Below are positions 10,154 through 22,263 of a stretch of DNA of 64,000 nt, piece after piece. How positions within the stretch are numbered: position 1 is the stretch's first letter; each line of letters opens with the position of its first letter. The stretch comes from Syncephalastrum monosporum B8922 (Eukaryota > Mucoromycota > Mucoromycetes > Mucorales > Syncephalastraceae): positions 186,001 to 250,000 of the forward strand of contig JNEN01001262.1 in the NCBI GenBank assembly GCA_000697355.1. The letters run 5' to 3'. A program made the translations under genes and the position numbers. The notes beneath the pieces were generated by a model. That model made no database searches. It was not told where the DNA came from and saw only the letters and a program-made list of their open reading frames with translations.

Positions 10154-12380
10154 GTTTATTACAGTAATTGTCTCTACTACAAAAAGTTACTGTATCTGAG
10201 TATCTCATCTTCTGCACATGGCCAAAAGTAGCACCACTGACAGCGATTTAGACTCCACTAGCCTAAAGTCTATTTTATCTAGCATCACTCTGGATATCAT
10301 ACGTATTGCTCATTTTTCAGATGTTTTGGGCAGCTTAGTAAAAGGGATCAGAAGATACATAACGTACAAGGTTCACTTATTCGCTTTGATACGTAAACAC
10401 CGTCAACCCACAACCAGAAGCCGAATTTTCAATCAATGCTAAGTATACCTGGGTCGGTTGTCCAGCTGCTTTCGATTGTTCATCGCGACCTGAGCTGCCA
10501 CTTGCGTTTCTGACTGGACACGTATGTAATGTACTACCTGAAATAATAGCAGTATTATTATTTACCTGGCCGTGAAAACGAATGATCAGCAGCAGCAATG
10601 GAAAAAAGAAAGGAGCGTAACTCGCATGATGGCTATATCAACAAAACTATCATTCGCTGTGCTACACATGTTGAGCGTCACAATTCTCATTGTCCTTATT
10701 ATAGCACAGATACTCAAAAAGAAAAAAGCGAGAGGGATCGTGACCTCGTCAATTCCTTATCGTACATACATATGCAGCTGTTTTGAATAATTCTCTTGCT
10801 TCGAACGTCAGATTAGGAAGAGTGATCGTTAGCGTATGCAAGCAGTTCAAGAGCGGTCTACGTCCGACCGTCAATGAGTACACAGACAAATAAGTGCACG
10901 CGTAAAAGGGTGGAACCTTTTTTTTTCTTTTTTGCAGTCGCCGCCGCCTCACTGCGCTGAGTGCTGCGATTATTGCTGCAATGTGATGCGTATGTAAAGG
11001 GTATTTCTGGACAAGAGTCCGGTGCTGTAGATCAAAGTAAAAATGTTTACATCAAGGCTTTGAAATCAAAATAGAAAACCGCCGAACGAGGCGTCATTAC
11101 AGAAGCAAGTCTTATCTAAAACTTTTCATTTGTTTGCCGATTTGAAGAAGTACCTTACATCGACTCATGATCCGATCATTTCTAATAAAATATATGGAAA
11201 GCTATACATACACACACACGCGTACATACTGTACGAGCATGAGGTTGACAGGAACCAGAGGGGTGCAGCTAATGCGTTCGATAGTCCTCATCAGACCAAG
11301 AAAAGCAGCAGATAAATCATGATGGATCATTGTGTGGAGGAGCTGCGTTCTTACTTGCATGCATACTGCTGCATTGCACATTTCTACGTACGTTGGGTTG
11401 ATTTTTTCTCTTCTGAAGTATTTGGAATGACGGTAATTACAATTAGATTTCCACTCAGCGTGCTGCCAACTAATGAGGAAGCCCTACAGGGCATGTACAG
11501 GAACGAGACCGAGCCAAGCCTTTTCGCTTTTCCTCTCGGTTGCATGGCGCATGACGGCGGCGGCTTGCACTTTTTTCCTCTTTGGCGGAAAATAAGAGAG
11601 AACAAAGAAATATTGCATCGGCAGATGTGCGCGTGTGTGTTCGCATGGGCCGTCGTGTACCCACAACACCTGGCCTATACACATACACACACACATTGAA
11701 TTCACACTGTGGTTCATACTCACACTGGTATTTGACTTGCACCCACGCTCCAATTCACACCTTTTAAGCTTAAAAAAGCCACCAGGCGAGACCTGTACAT
11801 GTATGCATGATGGATGCGCCAACCAAAAAGATAACACATCCGCAGCCTGTCTGGCCCACTTCCTGTATGTAATGTTTTGATTGCGGAAGGACCAAGTAGC
11901 GGAATTCATTTTCTTGCACATCACTTCCCCTGTGTCATTCTAATAAAAGTTGAATTTCTTTGTCCTTGCTGTCCTTGCAGTACGGTGTGTACACATACGC
12001 GTGCGTGCGTGCGTGCTGGGTGTTGTGTGCGTGTGCAACCATGCAGTTGTTCGGAAGGCTGCCGATTGCCCTATTTATGATTTGTGTGAGACAAATTGAA
12101 TGAGCGAAGAGACGAGTGTGTGTGCCGCATGAAGTGTGGATCTTTTTTGTCCGGGCACTTGGCTCTATTTGGAATTGACCCGGAGCAACTTTGTCCACCC
12201 TCCCCCTCCGCCCCCGTCTTCATCCCCCTACCCCCAATTGGTGCGTGTGTGTATCGGTGCTGCACGGGAACCCACCGTGAGTTGCCGCTATTTGTTTGCG
12301 TGGACCGTAAATGGGTTTCGAGGACCTTACTTCTGTTTGGCGGAGCAGGAAAACGCCAGGCATGCATTGCCGTGTTTGCT

Positions 12381-12387
12381 TATAAAG
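12381..12387 (+). promoter_or_regulatory. TATA box of the C2H2 factor gene
   Basis: TATAAAG lies 51 nt before the proposed ATG at 12438. It argues for starting translation there rather than at the in-frame ATG 342 nt upstream. Confidence 0.5.
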
Positions 12388-12437
12388 AAAAGGTGGCCCC
12401 TATAGATTCGATTTATCTGTCCCCTTTTTCTGCTTTC

Positions 12438-13371
12438 ATGACATCCTTTGACGATCTCACTTACCTCAACGACCTCTACTCGCCGTACAGTATGGACTCC
12501 TCCAGTCTGTCTTCTCCACCCACCTCCCTCTTGTCTGCGGACGAGTACTATGCACAACCTCAACCTCACAATCATCATGCTGGCATGATCAACACTACCA
12601 CCTCTGAAAGCCCTGAGCTCACTCCACTTGATGTCCACAGCCGAAAACGCTGCCTCTCCCCATCAGAAGAAGATGAAGAAGACTCATTTGAGGCTACCAA
12701 GCGCGTCAAGCTGTCCAATGACTCGCAGCACGCGAGCATCCCGCCCGTGGCCTCCCTCATGGATTTTACTGCTGTGCCTTACTATCAGTGTTACTACCCG
12801 CAATATTTCTCCCCGTTCTACCCCATCGAGCAAAACCATGACTATGCCTGCTATGCGACCGAACCCAAGCTTATGTCCTATCAGCCCATGTCGCCCATAA
12901 TCAAAACCGAGGGAGTAGACGAGTACCCTGAGCAAGCCGACTCACGCACTCCCACCCCGAACCCTTCACCGTCGCCTACCACGTCTTGTACCAGCAGCAG
13001 CAAAGTCACTACCTCAGTCAACAAGTCATCCAAAAGCCACAAGTCCGCCTCCCATAGCAAGCGCAGTCGTACACGAGGTAGAAGCATTGCGGATGACAGC
13101 GAGGATCGACGCTATCCTTGCGAGGAAACAGGCTGTGGCAAGGTCTTCAAACGATCCGAGCATCTCAAACGTCATCATCGGAGCATACATGCACGCGATA
13201 AACGTATGTTGTTGCCCATTGGTTCTCTTACTTTATTTACTGACCCAAATCACAGCATACCGGTGCCCATATCAGGCCTGCAGCAAGCGATTCTCAAGGT
13301 CGGACAACCTTAACCAGCACATGCGGGTACATCGTGATTCTAAGGCTCGATCCGAATCATATCGATCATGA
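12438..13371 (+). CDS. C2H2 zinc-finger transcription factor (Msn2/Seb1-type finger pair)
   Basis: Exons are 12438..13203 and 13256..13371, 293 aa. Two tandem C2H2 fingers lie at the extreme C-terminus. The first is YPCEETGCGKVFKRSEHLKRHHRSIH. The second, rebuilt across the 52-nt intron, is YRCPYQACSKRFSRSDNLNQHMRVH. The pair, with RSEHLKRH and RSDNLNQH recognition helices, is the Msn2/Msn4/Seb1 arrangement that binds CCCCT-type stress elements. The N-terminal 240 residues are low-complexity Ser/Pro/Tyr-rich sequence with a basic, possibly nuclear-localising stretch (SHSKRSRTRGRS). An in-frame upstream extension to 12096 exists but lies across the TATA box and looks non-coding. A role in stress or developmental gene control is inferred. 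Confidence 0.88.
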
Positions 13372-14259
13372 TCTGTATATGATATCTGGCGAATGTATAA
13401 CAAAGAAAAAACAATATGATTTGCACAGAAAGAGTGCTAAATTGGAGTCTTCCGTTCGAAATGGCATTGGTGCGTTGTGTTATGCACGATATTTTGCAGT
13501 CCTTTGGTCTTCATCTGGTCTCGCGAAAATGGCTAGCATTATAATATCCATGCGTATGTGTTTATTGTTTCGCATGGTCATGCATCATACGTAGACTTCA
13601 GTGCCTTGAGTTGAGTGGAACATATTAGACATTTACTTATTTTAGAAGGAGTGTGTGTGCCTTGGCATATATATCTCACATCAAAGTGTTGATAAAGGGC
13701 CGTATGTTAAGCCATCAAAAAGTTTGAAGTGGTACAAAGGCTTATGCCAGATTGATGGCGACGCAATCACAAGCCCCGCTTGCTACATCGGTTGGGGGGA
13801 AGAGGTGGGGGGGGGGAGAGGAGAGGCATGACATATTAAGCAAAACTCGATAAGCAATGGACAATAAATAATTAGCGTTCCGAGAAAGGGTAACCTTTTT
13901 TATGCTTTGTTCCCAACGAGCATCATATGTAGGTTGTATTTACAAAATCAGAATAGACAGTGATAATTTGAATTATTTACACTCATTAAACCATCTTAAC
14001 AAAGTATCGTTTTGCGTCGCTGCTTCCCGGCATGTATAACATAAAGCAAGCACTGATATCACACAGCCTTAACATTTTCCCCTATGACCGGGAAAAAAAA
14101 TCCCGTGTGTTTCTCGTGAGGACCATCGTTTCGAGCAGTTGAGTGATCATGTCACCACAATCACCAAGACAATGGGCATAGAAGACGATCACGTGCCGGC
14201 CCGGTAGACTGGATGAAACCCAATTTTGGCTCTGGCACACCAGCATGGTAGGCTTTGCG
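13372..14259. other. Intergenic region with a G-rich tract
   Basis: No gene seen. The region carries the 3' flank of the C2H2 factor gene and a purine tract with runs of 6 and 11 G near 13,790-13,827. Confidence 0.6.
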
Positions 14260-17200
14260 TCACTGAGCAGAGAGGGCGGCCGCCAAGGTATCCACTTTGT
14301 ACGTAAGAATCGATAAGAGAAGTCAGAAGTGGGGTGAGTCCCTAATTATGGAAAGATATGAGGGTTATGTTTTGTACTCACGCCAATCAAGAGCGCCCTT
14401 CCTGGCAATGATGGTCAAGCTCGTCGTGATAAATGTGTTTGTGCGCTTGAACTGCTCGTCAATATCGCGTATGCTCGCCGTATGGGATGCGAGCGTGTCC
14501 ACCAGGTCCAGAACACGCAAGATGGCTTTTTGAACTGGTGCCGTCTAAGATAGCAAGTTGGCGTCAAGAGCGTGTCATACACATGTGCACGCGTTTCTTG
14601 CGTACCTTATCGTTTAGCAAGCATCGGTCCACAATGCGGCGCATATAGTCCTCATGAAGATGCGCCATCTCGTCCACATCGTCTGTTTCTCTAATATTAC
14701 ATACAAGCGCGAGCGTTTCTGCATGTAGAATCTATAGAAGCGCTGCATAAGTATGGGTTCGTTTGTCAACTCGAAGATAGTGCTCACGGTCGTCATAAGA
14801 TAGCTCCAAAAGGCATTCACGAACCACATGAGCCGGATGCGCATCGCATAAAATTCTTTCTCGACGTGATCTTGCACAAAGAACATATCTCGTTCCAACA
14901 GGAATTTGGCGCGCTTGACGCGAATGAGAAACACCATGATGCGATTGTAGTCAGTGCAGTAGCGGTGCTTGATAAAGTTGTTTAGCGGCCACGGTATCTA
15001 CAATAGATTTTAGCTCGACACGTGCTTTTTGACGCCAGAAAATAAACGCTCACATCGTAGTCGAATCGAATTTGATTCCAGAACGTGCTTCGGGATTGGT
15101 CCAGGTAGATCTTTGCATGATTGTAATAGGGTAATTTGCTTGCTTGACAAGCTTTGATAAAGAGTTTGTGGAGATGCTGATCTTTCGCGGGGATGTCGCC
15201 TCGTGCCATCTATATGTTAATTAGATAAAGACGATCTAGCCAGTGCGCTCGCTCAACTATGCAGCACCGCACTTGCCTCATGGAAGAGTGACTCGCAAAA
15301 ATTATGCATGAGGTCGCTCTCTAGCATCAGATAGAGCGTAGACATGGATCGAAGATGATCAAATAAACCACAGTGATCCACGAGCACTCGTTTCAGATGG
15401 CCGGTCAATTGGGCATGGGGTCGTACAACGTAGTTTTCGAGTCGTTGCGTCATGGCCTGATGAAAGAGGTGCATTTCATCAGGAAGCCTTCCAGGCTGCG
15501 ATCGCATCTGTTTGGTGTGCCGCGTGAGCGGAAAGCTCGCCTCTGTAAATGTGTCGATGTGCGCCGACTCACTCGACGAATGTGCTGGACATGTACTGGA
15601 CGACTGAGGAAATAAGAATGTCGACAGGCACGCTCCATCTGGCGGTGGGAAAGAAAATGTCTAAATGAAGATAAATAAAACTGATCGCACTTGCATAATC
15701 TGAGCAAACTCACCCGACGGGCTTTGGGCTCAAGGTGGGACAAGAGATGAAGCACTTTCCCGGCAGAAAAGATGGGCGTGACAAAAGCAGGCTGGAATAT
15801 GGGGCAGTCGGACTCCTCCTGGTCGTGATGGATGTGAAAGCCCTTGGCCCAGAAATCAGCATCCTTTTCTAATATTTCATTATTTCTGAGCACAGGCACA
15901 CGCAGACGTATGCAGCTGTTAGGGTCGGCTTGAAGAGTAGACCTGTAGATATGTACCTCGATACAAAGAACTCCTGAGCGATATCGCCTGCCAGTGACCC
16001 ACAAAACAGCCAGTCATCCACCAAGCGAGTAAAGGGATCCAATGAGCGATTAAACAGCGCCGAGAGCGCCTCGCATAGGGCAGTCCGACCAGCGGTCTGC
16101 GCGTTGAGAATCCGATTGTACAATGTCGAAAGAAGTACGGTCGTACACATCCTCGCATCTTTCATCTCCTCTATACCTCTCATTAGCCGATGTCTGCCTA
16201 CGGTGGGATCGACTTACCTTGTTCAAAACACTGATGTACGATGTCAAATATCTCCTCGAGAATCGAAATCTCTCGAGAAAGTATGCTTTGAAGCTGCAGC
16301 AAAGATACCACTGGCCTCTCCAATGCCTCCAAGTCGGCAATCGTAATTTCCAGGTCAAGCAAGATATCATGAATTGCGACAGCAAAGGCTTGGGTTGTCT
16401 GGCCTACTGTCTTTGTATTTTCAAGTGACAAACTATCGCAGAAATGAATTTTGGCATGTACAAATGAATGTTACTGCGACTCACCGCTTACTCCACCGGC
16501 GAATTTCTTCAATCTTGCTAGCTTGATCACAGACAACATCCAATAGTCTTCCCAGTGCTCCTTGGCTAACATGGCCCATACCGTATGTCGATGAGACTTT
16601 GAAAATCTGCGTCTCTTCATCAAGGACAAACAAAGCGCCTGGATAGCCGCGTAGGACAAAAAGGCATTCGCGCACCGCATCGACCTCGAGCATGTATCGC
16701 TCTCCGGATTCAACTATGCACCGTGTTATCGTACCATGGCTAACACACTGTACGACCTTACTGTCAAGGTTGTATTGACCACGCGGAGGCATGGATGACT
16801 CCCAGTAGATCCGAGGTCCCGCCACGTCTTTGTCGCTGTCTGTTTTGTCCACCATACTTGCTATGGCCGTATTGTACCAGACGTCGTCGTCTTGATCCAT
16901 GTCGGCGTCATCGTTTTGCTCTCGCTATGGATATTTAGCTATGGTGGCGTCTTCAATCAGTCCTTTCTCTACCTCGTCGCGTTTTCTTTTGCTGAAACGA
17001 TGGAAGTCAAACTCGGCATCTTCGAGGTCGTCATTGTCGTCAGAGGTCTCATCCACGTTCTGCCAGTGGTCGCCCTGCAGCGGTTCATCGTCTATAATAT
17101 CTTTCCAGGTGACGTGTTGCGTTGATGCAGATGGATTCAATCGAGAAGCATGCTGATGACGCGCAGGCGATACGGATGAAGATAGCAGTAGCGCCAACAT

Positions 17201-17619
17201 GTCATATTTTAACATCTAAGACGCGTCTGAGTACAAGGATCCGTGTCGCGTAGAGTTGTCGTGAAATTTACGTTAGCTTCGCGTCGACTGCTGGCAGCGT
17301 CACTGCTGATCAGGCGGGCTGGGTCAAGGAATCGGGCCTTGAGCTGACTCAGGTTGTCAGCAGCAATTTCGTAGCTGTTAACTTGGAACTTCTCTACGAG
17401 TCTAGAAAAGGAGACGAACGATTGTGTCAATGGCAACCAGGGGTCAGTGACAGAGGCGTACCCTTTCCAGCGTTGTTCGATAAGGTGTTCTTCTGTGGAT
17501 GTATGTTTGTGCCATTCCAGCTTATGTAGGACAGCAGCCCGTTTTGACTCGGATAAGGTGGGGTCAATGTGGTCAATGAGTTTGCTAACGAGCGTTCGGG
17601 TCGCAGCAGGCAGAGTCAT
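14260..17619 (-). CDS. Gamma-tubulin complex component 5-like protein (Spc97/Spc98 family)
   Basis: Twelve exons, 903 aa: complement(14260..14294, 14382..14544, 14606..14731, 14788..14997, 15054..15209, 15277..15660, 15714..15885, 15957..16176, 16218..16432, 16485..16924, 16973..17215, 17272..17619). The family acts in microtubule nucleation by the gamma-tubulin ring complex at spindle pole bodies. N-terminal WKDIIDDEPLQGDHW resembles the GCP5 signature. The middle has DDWLFCGSLAGDIAQEFFVSR, and the C-terminal GRIP2 part has STLYLMLESDLMHNF, RGDIPAKDQHLHKLF and WPLNNFIKHRYCTDYN. The intron after FCESLFHE uses a GC donor (gcaagt). The 48-nt intron at 16,925-16,972 removes an in-frame TAG. The last 35-nt exon is the weakest call. 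GCP5 rather than GCP4/6 is likely, not certain. Confidence 0.88.
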
Positions 17620-17708
17620 AGGTATTGGTTGGGAAGAGCACCTGGGAAATAAAAAAAAAAGTGTCGCGCATAAAAATACACCGCACACAGTTCTTTCTTG
17701 GGACAACG
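17620..17708. promoter_or_regulatory. 89-bp divergent promoter between GCP5-like gene and FRG1
   Basis: The two start codons are only 89 bp apart and face away from each other, so both genes must share this segment. It contains an A-run and no clear TATA box. Confidence 0.6.
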
Positions 17709-18715
17709 ATGTCGGGAAAGCCGAGTAAACTCATCTTCAAAGGCGAGAAAAAGCACAAGTACAGTATCTTTTATTGTGTCTGCTGGTGCACCTATAGAAC
17801 AGTCTTTACTCACCTCTTTCAAAGGAAAAAGAAGCGGTCGCGCGCGGAAGCTCTTGATGATAACGATCTCGCGAATGCAACCGATCAAGGTAGAAAGGCG
17901 TAGATCTCGTAGTACACAACGATATTCATCTCTCCTTTGCTAGGTTGGGTACTGGCCGAAACAGTAGACGATCTTGTAGGACCTCTGTATATAACTCATC
18001 CGAGCGAGCCACCTGTGTGCTTTACGATTGACGATGACGACCACCTTTTGGCGTACCCACTTAGCGACGACCAGAGCCACTCCGAACCAACGATTGTCAA
18101 CCAAGTGTTTGTGGGCGCGCGTCTCGTCGGAACGACCAACACCTTTACGTTCAAATCATGCCACCAGAAATATTTACGCAGTGACAAGTTTGGCGTCGTC
18201 TCTGCCGACAGCGAAGCCATTAGCGGTCTTGAAGAATGGAACCCTTCTATCACTGACGCCGGCATTGCCTTCCAGAATGCACACAACAAGTTCATGATGA
18301 TTGACGAAGTCGCCAATAAGGGTAGGGTCATAGCACCAAGTGATAGTCCTGTAATACTCAATCTTCTCACAGGTTTCCGCATCCGAGCGGATTCAGAAGA
18401 GGTCGGCTTCTGTGAAACCTTCCGTGTGTACTGTCAGTCTCGCTTCAAGCGCAAGGCAAAGAAGGAAAAGAAGGAAAAGGTGGACGAGTCATCGCTGGAG
18501 ATAGACAATGTGTAAGTGACCTTGTATGTATAGCCATAGCATAGATCGCTTACGCGAAGGACAATAGGCGAAAATACCAGTCATGGGGAGGCGGTCGGTT
18601 GCATACAACAAAAGAAGATCGTCGAGAACTGAAACGTGCAAAACAAGAAGGACGAGCGGCCGAGGCCATGTTGGACCGACGCGCCAAGGTCAAGTCAGAT
18701 CGGTATTGCAAATAA
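17709..18715 (+). CDS. FRG1: FRG1 homologue (fascin-like, spliceosome-associated)
   Basis: Exons are 17709..17758, 17825..17889, 17944..18321, 18373..18511 and 18568..18715, 259 aa; human FRG1 is 258. The start MSGKPSKLIFKGEKK and the basic nuclear-localising stretch (KKKRSRAEALDD) match the family N-terminus. The beta-trefoil core includes GWVLAETVDDLVGPLYI, a KYLRSDKFGVVSADSEAI segment and an EEWNP block. The C-terminus (MLDRRAKVKSDRYCK) is the conserved FRG1 end. FRG1 is a nuclear/nucleolar actin-bundling, RNA-biogenesis protein present in animals, plants and early fungi and absent from S. cerevisiae. Confidence 0.94.
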
Positions 18716-18872
18716 ACCGAATACACACCACCTCTTTTTTCCTGTGTGTGCTCTTTTTTCGCACCATCGAAGCTTTTTGTCGGGATAAATCCCAACCGTG
18801 TGATTTTGCGTTCTTTTCTTTTTTTCTGCTTTCTTCTCGTTTAATCTTGACCTTTTTTTTAACCGTCCATCC

Positions 18873-20283
18873 ATGCTACCTTTAACTATCGCCGATTTTG
18901 AAGAGCATGCCCGGCGCACCCTGACCCCGGCACATTTTGGCTTTTTCGTTACGGGTGCAGAAGACGAAGTGACACTGCAACGCAATAAAGATGCTTTTAA
19001 ACAGTAAGCGAAAGGTACAGACTCAGTTGTTCGTGTCTGACCCACGGATTAGGCTCTTGTTGCGTCCACGCGTGCTTGTAGATGTGGAAAAAGTGAGTGC
19101 AGCTACAACAATACTGGGGCAGCCGATCCGCTCGCCTATTTGCGTCGCGCCCACTTCCTTGCATGGCATGGCGCACCGCGACGGCGAGAAAGCAACTGCC
19201 AAGGGTAGCATACTTACATTATTCATTATGAGGATACTTTTGTCTGATTACTTCCTATCTTTACTTGTATTCCTTAGCCTGTGCAGACTTCCAGACCTGC
19301 TATTGTATGTCGACATACAGCAACTACTCCATGAAAGAGGTGACCCAACTGACACGCCGAAGCACAAAGGGTCCGCGACCAGATCCGCTTCAATGGTTCC
19401 AGCTCTACGTGGAACGCGACCGCGCCATGACTGAAAAACTGGTGCGGCAATGCGAACAGCTCGGCTTCAAGGCGCTCGTCCTCACCGTGGACCGGCCCAA
19501 ACTGGGACGTCGCCTTGCCGATCTTAGGAACGGTTTCCTTAAACCAGCGCACCTCACATTTGGAAACTTTGAAGACGGTGGCGGCTCATTGGGCAACGAT
19601 ATTGACCCGACCTTGGACTGGGATTCCATCGCGTGGCTCAAGCGTGTCACCAAACTTCCCATTGTGCTCAAGGGCGTCATCCATGCGGCAGACGCCGTGC
19701 GCGCCGTCGAGCGCGGTGTGGACGCCGTCTGGGTATCAAATCATGGCGCGCGACAGCTCGATACCGTTCCCGCACCAGTATGTAGAATGGGAGAAACCCT
19801 CTTCGTAAGAGGCTGGTTATGACCAATATTATAGATAGAGGTGCTTCCAGAGGTAGTGGCTGCTTGCCGTGGCAAGAGCGTGGAGGTTTTTGTAGATGGT
19901 GGAATTCGTCACGGCACTGATGTGTTCAAGGCCCTCGCTCTGGGCGCACGGGCTGTTTTCCTAGGCAGACCCATAATCTGGGGTCTTGCCTACAAGGTAT
20001 ACTGAGCGACATCGACTGCATCTGCACGGGCTGATATATATATTGTAAAATCTCATAGGGGCAGGACGGTGTCAAGCAAGTTTTGTCACAGCTGACATTT
20101 GATCTCCAGTTGAGCATGGCGTTAGCAGGTAAGTCCATCTGAACTGTTCACAGAATATCGAGCCTAATCAAGCTCATCTTTGTTGTTGACCTTAAAGGTT
20201 GTACTTCTGTCGACAAAATCACAAAAGATTATGTAGCTGCTGCTGAAGATTACTCGTTTTCAAAGACCCTCTCTCGTCTTTAA
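18873..20283 (+). CDS. FMN-dependent alpha-hydroxy-acid oxidase 1 (glycolate oxidase family), peroxisomal
   Basis: Exons are 18873..19003, 19053..19204, 19278..19777, 19835..19996, 20059..20128 and 20198..20283, 366 aa. The family oxidises glycolate, lactate or longer 2-hydroxy acids with O2, making H2O2. FMN and active-site motifs are present: [18 protein letters not shown] (Tyr129 equivalent), LTVDRPKLG (Asp157), VLKGV (Lys230), SNHGARQLD (His254/Arg257) and [18 protein letters not shown]. The canonical YYxSGAxDE has become FFVTGAEDE, so the Tyr24 equivalent is Phe. The usual GTxxxLSSW segment is CYCMSTYS. The C-terminus Ser-Arg-Leu is a peroxisomal PTS1. A tandem paralogue follows. Confidence 0.93.
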
Positions 20284-20731
20284 TGATTACATCCAGTGTC
20301 GATACCTGGCATGAAAATACGGGAGTCTTCACCATTTACACGAAAGTACATAAAGTACAAGCAAGTCTTTAGATCGGTGCCATGTAGGGGTCATTGTACA
20401 TGATTTCACAGCGGAATATGAGGTGACGAGCCCATTGAGCGTGCGTACACACACGCCCGTGTATGTGCATGTTGTCGACGTAGTGATTTTCGCCACCATA
20501 CGTACCACTGAATTTGTAATGGCAGCACTGATTACCGCAACTTCTATTGGCGCATCCTGATGCAGATGAGCAACGGTGCTTTGCATGTGAGTATGCTTAG
20601 GTGCTTCTGTGTTTATACGCCTGCATGCAAGCGGTATTACCCTGGCAGTGACCGTTGAAGTTCAGACTATCGTTCGAGTGATTCTCCCTCACGAAAGAAC
20701 GTAACCAGGCGGTGATCTGCGTTGAAGACAA

Positions 20732-20739
20732 TATAAATA
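20732..20739 (+). promoter_or_regulatory. TATA box of hydroxy-acid oxidase 2
   Basis: TATAAATA lies 54 nt before the ATG at 20793, a typical spacing for a fungal TATA promoter with a short leader. Confidence 0.55.
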
Positions 20740-20792
20740 GGTTACGGGCGAGACCCTTGATACTTGCTTTCTTTCTCCCCACACCCATCATC

Positions 20793-22173
20793 ATGATACC
20801 ACCGTTCTTCACCATTGCTGAGCTGGAAGAACACGCCCGGCGCATCCTGGCTCCCTCACACTTTAGCTATTATTACAGCGGCGCAGAAGATGAGGTCACA
20901 CTCCAGCGCAACAAGGACGCTTTTCAAAAGTAAGGTCGAGGAATTTTTCACCGAAGTCGCGTTCTCATGCGAACACAAGACTTTTAATGCGTCCACGTAT
21001 GCTCGTGAATATCAAACAGGTCGATACAGAAACTACTCTCCTGGGACACCGCGTCAGTACACCCGTATGCGTGGCACCCACCTCGGCCCATAGCATGGCA
21101 CACCGGGACGGTGAAAAAGCAACAGCCAAAGGTACGTCTATGTACTTCCGTTCGCATTTATGCTGAGAAGGAAAACTCGTTTGAAAGCTTGCGCAGAGCT
21201 CCAAACCTGCTTCTGCTTGTCGACCTACAGCAATTACTCGATCGAGCAGGTCGCTGAAGCCACGCGGCAAAGCAATCCACTCAATTGGTTTCAGCTGTAC
21301 GTTGAGCGAGACCGAAGCATCACAGAGAATCTTGTGCGGAAATGCGAGCAGCAGGGCTTTAAAGCCATTGTGCTGACAGTGGACCGACAAAAGTTGGGCC
21401 GCCGACTCGGCGATCTCAGACTGGGCGGCTTTCAGGTACCTGACCACCTCCCGCTGGGTAACTTTAAGGATGGTATCAGCACATTCGGCAACGATATTGA
21501 TCCGACCCTGGACTGGAGCGCGATTGCCTGGCTCAAGCAGATAACACATCTGCCCTTGGTGGTCAAGGGTGTCTTGCGAGGCGATGACGCTGTACGCGCG
21601 GCTGAGGCCGGCGCAGATGCCATCTGGGTGTCCAATCACGGTGCACGTCAACTGGATACATGTCCCGCGCCGGTATGTAGGAGGGGGCGAGGCAAGTGAG
21701 GGAAGACCGAGGCTCATAATCATTCTGCATTGATGCATCAGATTGAGGCTCTTCCCGAAATTGTGGCGTGCTGCCGAGGCAGAAATGTAGAAATTTATGT
21801 GGACGGCGGCATAAGACACGGCACAGATGTATTCAAGGCACTCGCCCTCGGCGCACGCGCCGTCTTCGTGGGCCGACCGGCTATTTGGGGTCTCGCCTAT
21901 AAGGTTTGTTTGTTGCATCATATAAGGGCCAAGGGGCAGGATATTTGACGACCGTATAGGGCCAAGATGGTGTCAAACAAGTCCTCTCGCAATTGACTTC
22001 AGATTTACAGCTTAGCATGGCACTATCAGGTATGTGCCATAATCATCTAAAGCGTTATGAGATCTCATACGATTTGTCTGCATATAGGATGCACTTCAGT
22101 GGATAACATTACAAAAGATTACGTAGCGGCTGCAGAGGACTATTCATTCTCCAAAACGCTCGCTCGCCTTTGA
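20793..22173 (+). CDS. FMN-dependent alpha-hydroxy-acid oxidase 2, peroxisomal
   Basis: Tandem paralogue of the preceding gene, 363 aa. Exons are 20793..20929, 20980..21131, 21188..21672, 21742..21903, 21960..22029 and 22088..22173. Exons 2, 4, 5 and 6 have the same lengths as in paralogue 1 (152, 162, 70 and 86 nt). It keeps the normal YYYSGAEDE motif (Tyr24 equivalent present) plus [22 protein letters not shown] and SNHGARQLD. It ends Ala-Arg-Leu, the PTS1 also found in plant glycolate oxidase. Both copies replace the usual W108-region segment with CxSTYSNYS, so substrate preference may differ from plant enzymes (inference). It is probably the catalytically standard member of the pair. Confidence 0.94.
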
Positions 22174-22263
22174 TGATATTGATTTATTACTTTTATTGTG
22201 GTAATTGCACGTTATTGATAGATTCGAATGTAATAAACATCTGCATTTTTGTTCTACGTCAAG

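Larger units (their letters stand above)
8903..12437. other. Gene-poor intergenic region, 3.5 kb
   Basis: Between divergent genes. It holds only short, unconserved open frames, several CA/TG-rich runs (around 11,206-11,222, 11,680-11,697 and 11,990-12,034) and a 9-bp triplicate repeat at 10,127. I see no recognisable protein, tRNA or transposon remnant. Confidence 0.6.

Noticed and set aside
12096..12437. In-frame N-terminal extension of the C2H2 factor (114 codons)
   Set aside because: It overlaps a TATA box at 12,381 and reads as low-complexity, unconserved sequence. The ATG at 12438 gives a sensible Ser/Tyr-rich start.
20965..21921. 318-codon minus-strand frame opposite hydroxy-acid oxidase 2
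   Set aside because: Antisense shadow. It crosses real introns and has no recognisable family.
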